From NCBI RefSeq assembly GCF_047948215.1, contig NC_134456.1, positions 197,172,034 to 197,236,033 of the forward strand: a DNA stretch of 64,000 nt, in the 5' to 3' direction. Source of the DNA: Lycorma delicatula. Taxonomy: Eukaryota > Arthropoda > Insecta > Hemiptera > Fulgoridae. Below, piece by piece: positions 60,378 through 64,000 of this stretch. The first letter of the stretch is position 1. Every line of letters starts with the position of its first letter. A program made the translations under genes and the position numbers. A model generated the notes under the pieces. It saw nothing but the letters and a program-made list of their open reading frames with translations. It was not told where the DNA came from and made no database searches.

Positions 60378-60379
<2 letters not shown>
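59070..60379 (-). mobile_element. Complete Tc1/mariner-like transposon with identical 26-bp TIRs
   Basis: The left end starts GGGTGTCCCATATAAAAC and continues to 59095. The right end at 60354-60379 is its exact reverse complement over all 26 bases. The 1,310-bp element contains one uninterrupted transposase frame. The flanks are ATA on both sides (59067-59069 and 60380-60382) rather than a simple TA directly at the ends; the right flank runs into a TA microsatellite, so the true duplication is uncertain. Identical TIRs and an open frame point to a recent insertion. Confidence 0.9.
59200..60195 (-). CDS. Tc1/mariner-like transposase, intact frame
   Basis: 331 residues from ATG 60195 to the stop at 59200, full length for the group. 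It cuts and inserts the element by binding the TIRs. The N-terminus has a helix-turn-helix region (ERVFIVESYFSTKSVVAVED, residues 7-26). A second DNA-binding part lies at about 85-115 (SIRRLSAEINLSKSTVHRATK). The catalytic triad is D155 in FFTDEARFHLDGYVN, D240 in WLQHDDVTSN and D274 in PPRSPDLTAADFFLWGYLKE, giving 84 and 33 intervening residues. The second block is normally QDGATAH in relatives; here it is HDDVTSN, keeping the Asp. The short D240-D274 spacing is also atypical for these relatives. The frame starts 160 bases inside the right TIR. Whether it is active cannot be told. Confidence 0.9.
   Translation of the reverse strand: MVFSLDERVFIVESYFSTKSVVAVEDLFRHKYPDKPAPNKTSVLRLVAKFRGTGSVNNKEHKRSASVLNTDTVTEIKDRLLASPNKSIRRLSAEINLSKSTVHRATKRLQLRPYRIQTVHQLLEPDKEKRLQYCQRFRRFLREAINVMDSLFFTDEARFHLDGYVNSQNSRIWSAENPHIYHEKQLHPQKLSVWCAISRKKIIGPIFIEYTINAERYQDILFQFIALLEEEDRHCWLQHDDVTSNYAGSTSDFVEEFFGNRVIGRGLWPPRSPDLTAADFFLWGYLKEKAYSNKPRTLEQLKVNIESFLKKVARNAVKRIEACIQEDGGHF

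Positions 60380-60411
<32 letters not shown>
60380..60411. repeat. (AT)n microsatellite abutting the transposon end
   Basis: About sixteen AT units begin immediately at the right TIR. Insertion into TA-rich DNA, or slippage from the duplicated target, would explain it. Confidence 0.9.
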
Positions 60412-60416
<5 letters not shown>

Positions 60417-61400
60417 ATTTCTTAAAATAATTTCAATAGTGATTTAATGTACTAACAAATCTGTTTTAACTATCATTTAATTCAAACTAATTTTAATAAT
60501 TATTTAAATGATGATAGTCGATTTTTTTTTCAATTTATTATTCATTTAATTTTTTTCTTATAACTTTTGGCTATTCATCTTTGATAAAGTATGAACTACT
60601 AATTAGAATTCTATTTTCTTGAAATTGTCATTTCTCAGTTTCACTTTATTATGATTTGAACTGACAACTATTTAATAAAAACTGTGCAAAATTTCTGGAA
60701 TTATAGAAGCACAAAACCCACCACTAGAACTCATTGATTTCATCTTCTAGTAGTCTATAACAAACATAATTCAGCGGAAATCTTATTAAATGAACATCGA
60801 TTAACAAATATTTTTAATTATAAAAATAGAGTACTGAAAATATTGTGATTAATTTTTCAGTACTGTTCTCTTTTTATTCTTTAAAATAGAATTGTTAACA
60901 ATAATATAATACAATATTATAAAAAGTTTAATATACTGAATATTAGTTCAGTTAGAAATTCCTAAATTATTTATTTGTAAGTATTGAAATAAATACTCTA
61001 TTTATGAAATGAAAATAACATTGTAATCATTAACGCAATCATGAAGTAATAAAATAAGAAATCGCATAAAAAACATTTATACATATCTCATAAAACAATT
61101 TTGCATTCACGACAATCAAGTAAAAAAGAGAGAGATAGACAAATACCAAAATATAATTAATGGGTAGGAAAAGCAAAATAATATTTTTAAAATGCAAATA
61201 TATTTAGTTGTTTGATAATAATCAGCTGAATCATACATTTCAATTTTTTTTTTTTCAGAAGTAATAAAATCTATGTCGGCTTCCATCGTTTCACAAATAT
61301 TTGTTTACTACATATAATTTTCTTAACTAATAAATTGATTATAAAAGCAAGAAATACACGGACTTCCTAAATTGTCGTTCTTAAGAGCTGACAACTAGCC
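60412..61400. other. AT-rich sequence without recognisable gene
   Basis: No coding or RNA feature is supported. Confidence 0.4.
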
Positions 61401-61449
61401 GGCCCTTCATAAAAAGACAACAAATAAAGGGTCCTGAAGAAGAGAAGTT

Positions 61450-61645
61450 TGAATAAACCAAGAGCTACTTAGGGCGGGTTTATTATTGATGCAAGGTAGA
61501 GTAGAGGGTAGTGTCTGGCACTGTTCATATTGTTGTTGACAAGTTACCATGGAAACAAACCACCCGACCACCCACAAAACCAGCATAAACAGCAGTCGTG
61601 CACCACCGCGTTGGAAACACAAGCCGTTCACGATAATTCTCTAAG
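61450..61645 (-). CDS. Possible exon encoding a signal peptide
   Basis: The minus strand in this GC-richer patch is open across MLVLWVVGWFVSMVTCQQQY and then EQCQTLPSTLPCINN. The hydrophobic run followed by Cys and polar residues resembles a secretory signal peptide. Preceding sequence (FQRGGARLLF) is also open, but no ATG precedes MLVLW in frame. An acceptor-like CCTTAG lies at about 61646 and a weak donor GTAGCT near 61465. Spacing of the cysteines is not one I can assign to a family. It could be the first coding exon of a secreted or membrane protein, or chance. No partner exon is established. Confidence 0.3.
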
Positions 61646-63846
61646 GTTTGTACATGTACATTTAATACATACAATTTAGTTATAAACATTTATACCAAGT
61701 ACTAAATTAGGCATAAAACATTGTTGTTTACTTTACAGATTTAAATGGAATAATAGAAGCTTATAGGTGAAAAAATTGGGTGCAAAATAACTAATGAATT
61801 TATTGGAAAAATGAATTTAAGTATAACCTTCGAGATAACCCATCATCTAGTTATTTTTAACTAGATGAAGTGTTATTTTTTGACTAGAATTAGTTTTTTT
61901 TTAAATTTGCTAAGTTTTATATCATACAAATTAAACAGTATACGTTCATTTGTGCATGTATAATTACGCCATTATTACATTTTCCAATTTTTGTTAGAAC
62001 GACCTATGTCAAACTATACTCATAAATATATCAGAAAATATATAAATTAATTTTTTTGGACTCCTTGAATATTACCAAAATAAAGATGTAAACTGGAAAG
62101 AATAAACATATTTTCTGGTTAGGATTAACTGCATGCTCGAGTGCGCTTGAATATGATCACGTGATAAAGCATTTGTAAATCTATTGTTTTTCATAAATTG
62201 ATGAAATTCTTCTCATTAAGATATGAAAAACAAATTATATGGACATTAAATGATTAATAATACGAGAAAAAGGACAAAAATTTAACTAATACAAGAAATA
62301 TTGAATTTAGATTGAGATATATCTTAAAAAAGCTCATTAATCTAAAATCACGTTTAATTAAGCTCTATGAATCAGATATTGTAAACCAATGTATTTTTAT
62401 TTTTAAATTCATATTTCATTTTTTTTTTTCAGGAACTAAAGAAAATTTAATAATATTTACTGTTTTATTACAAAAAGAAATTGTCTGAAAATATCGATTC
62501 GAAAAATATTCATTGGTAGAGTCGAAAATATTAATATTTTTGTTCTCTGACCAAATACATTAAGCTTTTATTATTCTTAAATTATTGTAAAGAAATATAT
62601 TTAATACCGAAAAAAACAACCATTATTATTATTATTATTATTATACAATCATGATTATTTAACGGCTAATTGTTTGCTAAGGATGCATCCAGTTTTTATT
62701 TTAAATAATTTGTTTAGTGAACAGTTTGATTACAAATGAAAATTTCAAAATGCAAATTAAAGTTTAATACGCAGGTACACTTTCAATAATTACAATCCAG
62801 TGCAATATGGCAATTAAAAAATAATCCATTATTTATCAGTCTGCTTTATTCACTAATTAAAATCAATTATTCTGATTCAAATTACACCGACTTTTTCAGC
62901 AGTTAAATATTTTTACAACTTCACATATGAGCATTCTAAAATAAAAACTGTATATATATACTGTAATTAGCATTAACACTGTCACTTACCCCTAAACTAA
63001 ACCCTATTAGCTGAATGACCTATCTTGATTAATTTCACGTAACTCCTTTTACAATTGCTATACTCGTATATGGTTATAACCGTTGTTTCATTTACATACC
63101 TAACTCCACGCAAAGAATATACAGGCTTGTGACTTCCACCACCAATTCTGGAATAACTCAACGGTGAATTACGTCACGCTTTGAGTTCACTACCACCGTA
63201 CTGGATATCGTACTGTTAATTGTAATATGAATTGAAACATGAGATACCAATCGTCAGCGCTTGTAATTAAGAGATGAAACACCGATATTCCCTCCAGCAA
63301 GTAAAAACAAATTTTCGCACATCTTTTACTTGACATTTAAATCTAGCATTAATCGACGTTTCCAATAGTTACTCATACTATAGCCAAAGTAACATAGTGG
63401 GAAATTTTATACTTTGTGATATTTTATATAATTTATTTTAGTATGTGAACTTAGTGAAAACATCTATGATAACGGTAATAATTGATAAGAAAACTGTAAG
63501 GTTTACATTACTTACAAAATCTAAATCTGTGTTTACCTAAAATCGTGGAAAGCGCTACGATGTTATAATTTATTTAATTTCTTCAATGACTGTACTGAAG
63601 ACAGAGGAAAAGAAGATAACAAATTTATGACGATTTATTTTGAATAAATAGAATGATAAATGAAATGGAAATTATCATTGTTTTATTAATGATCAAAAAT
63701 ATTTTAATATTTTCTTATTTAGAACGTAGTAGTGGTAAAGTAATTCTATGAATCAAATTTTTACATAATAAATGTGCAGTCATTAAAACGATTTATCAGA
63801 TTGTGAGATTAAAAGGCCAAACTACTTCACAACTCTTGGTCTAGGG
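61646..63846. other. AT-rich sequence, no recognisable gene
   Basis: Contains an (ATT)n run at 62622-62643. A GC-richer patch at 63110-63230 has a minus-strand GTTAG/GTATGT donor-like site after YSRIGGGSHKPVYSLRGV; a stop precedes it and no acceptor is convincing, so it is not called as an exon. Confidence 0.35.
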
Positions 63847-64000
63847 CAGCGTTTCTCAACCTGTGGTCACGACCCCCACGGAGGCCGTGGTGATATGAAA
63901 GGATAGTCGCGAAATTAGCCTACAATTTTACACGTAAACAATAATGAAATCATTTTATGAGAAAAATAATTATTTATTATAAACATTTTTCTTACATTTA
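63847..64000 (+). mobile_element. hAT-type element start, cut by the window end
   Basis: CAGCGTTTCTCAACCTGTGG then TCACGACCCCCA closely follows the terminal sequence of SPIN-like and related hAT elements (CAGCGGTTCTCAACCTGTGG, then GTCGCGACCCC). The preceding eight bases, GTCTAGGG (63839-63846), would be one copy of the 8-bp target duplication typical of hAT. The other end lies beyond the window. No transposase is visible. Confidence 0.65.

Noticed and set aside
63110..63230. Exon with a GTATGT donor on the minus strand
   Set aside because: An in-frame stop lies just upstream, with no convincing acceptor or ATG; it cannot be joined in frame to 61450-61645.
1..64000. CRISPR array, bacterial operons, rRNA
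   Set aside because: No regularly spaced repeats with unique spacers, no operon-like gene packing and no rRNA sequence recognised.

Overview
The window looks like AT-rich euchromatin from an arthropod, most likely an insect and perhaps a hemipteran; the order is a guess from the mobile-element repertoire. It is repeat-dense. One host gene is recognisable: a four-coding-exon, minus-strand gene of the MKRN2OS family (42574-49357). Its introns obey GT-AG and are all phase 2, and the joined product is 224 residues. A second, weak host candidate is a signal-peptide-like exon near 61.5 kb.

Layout from left to right. 0.4-4.4 kb is a wreck of a Ty3/gypsy element (gag tail, then RNase H/integrase) interrupted by a tRNA-type SINE with target-site duplication (TSD) and a decayed LINE reverse transcriptase (RT). 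6.4-9.35 kb is the 5' half of an I-clade-like LINE (zinc-knuckle ORF1, endonuclease). 16.3-21.4 kb is rich in inverted structure: nested GC-rich palindromes, a diverged inverted pair, and a foldback with about 260-bp arms. 25.1-28.4 kb is a 5'-truncated LINE with poly(A) tail and TSD, carrying RT and a complete RNase H. 30.2-31.8 kb holds two adjacent decayed genes of a virus-like or large DNA element, the larger one capsid-like. 33.2-36.2 kb has two more SINE copies and another decayed RT. 37.3-39.8 kb is a Helitron with both termini but no Rep/HUH region.

42.6-53.5 kb is the MKRN2OS-like gene. Its introns and upstream region contain a GC-rich segment with four histone-mRNA-type stem-loops, a mos1/vertumnana-like mariner fragment and a decayed Tc1/mariner-like transposon. 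53.6 kb is a fourth SINE. 59.07-60.38 kb is a structurally complete Tc1/mariner-like transposon with an uninterrupted 331-residue transposase and 26-bp identical terminal inverted repeats (TIRs). The last 150 bases begin a hAT-type element that runs off the window.

No bacterial features, CRISPR arrays, rRNA or true tRNA genes were seen. The most unusual observations are the histone-type stem-loop array at 46.44-46.61 kb, the decayed capsid-like gene block at 30.2-31.8 kb, and a repeated tendency to perfect short palindromes. Family assignments rest on motif recognition by eye; no searches were run.
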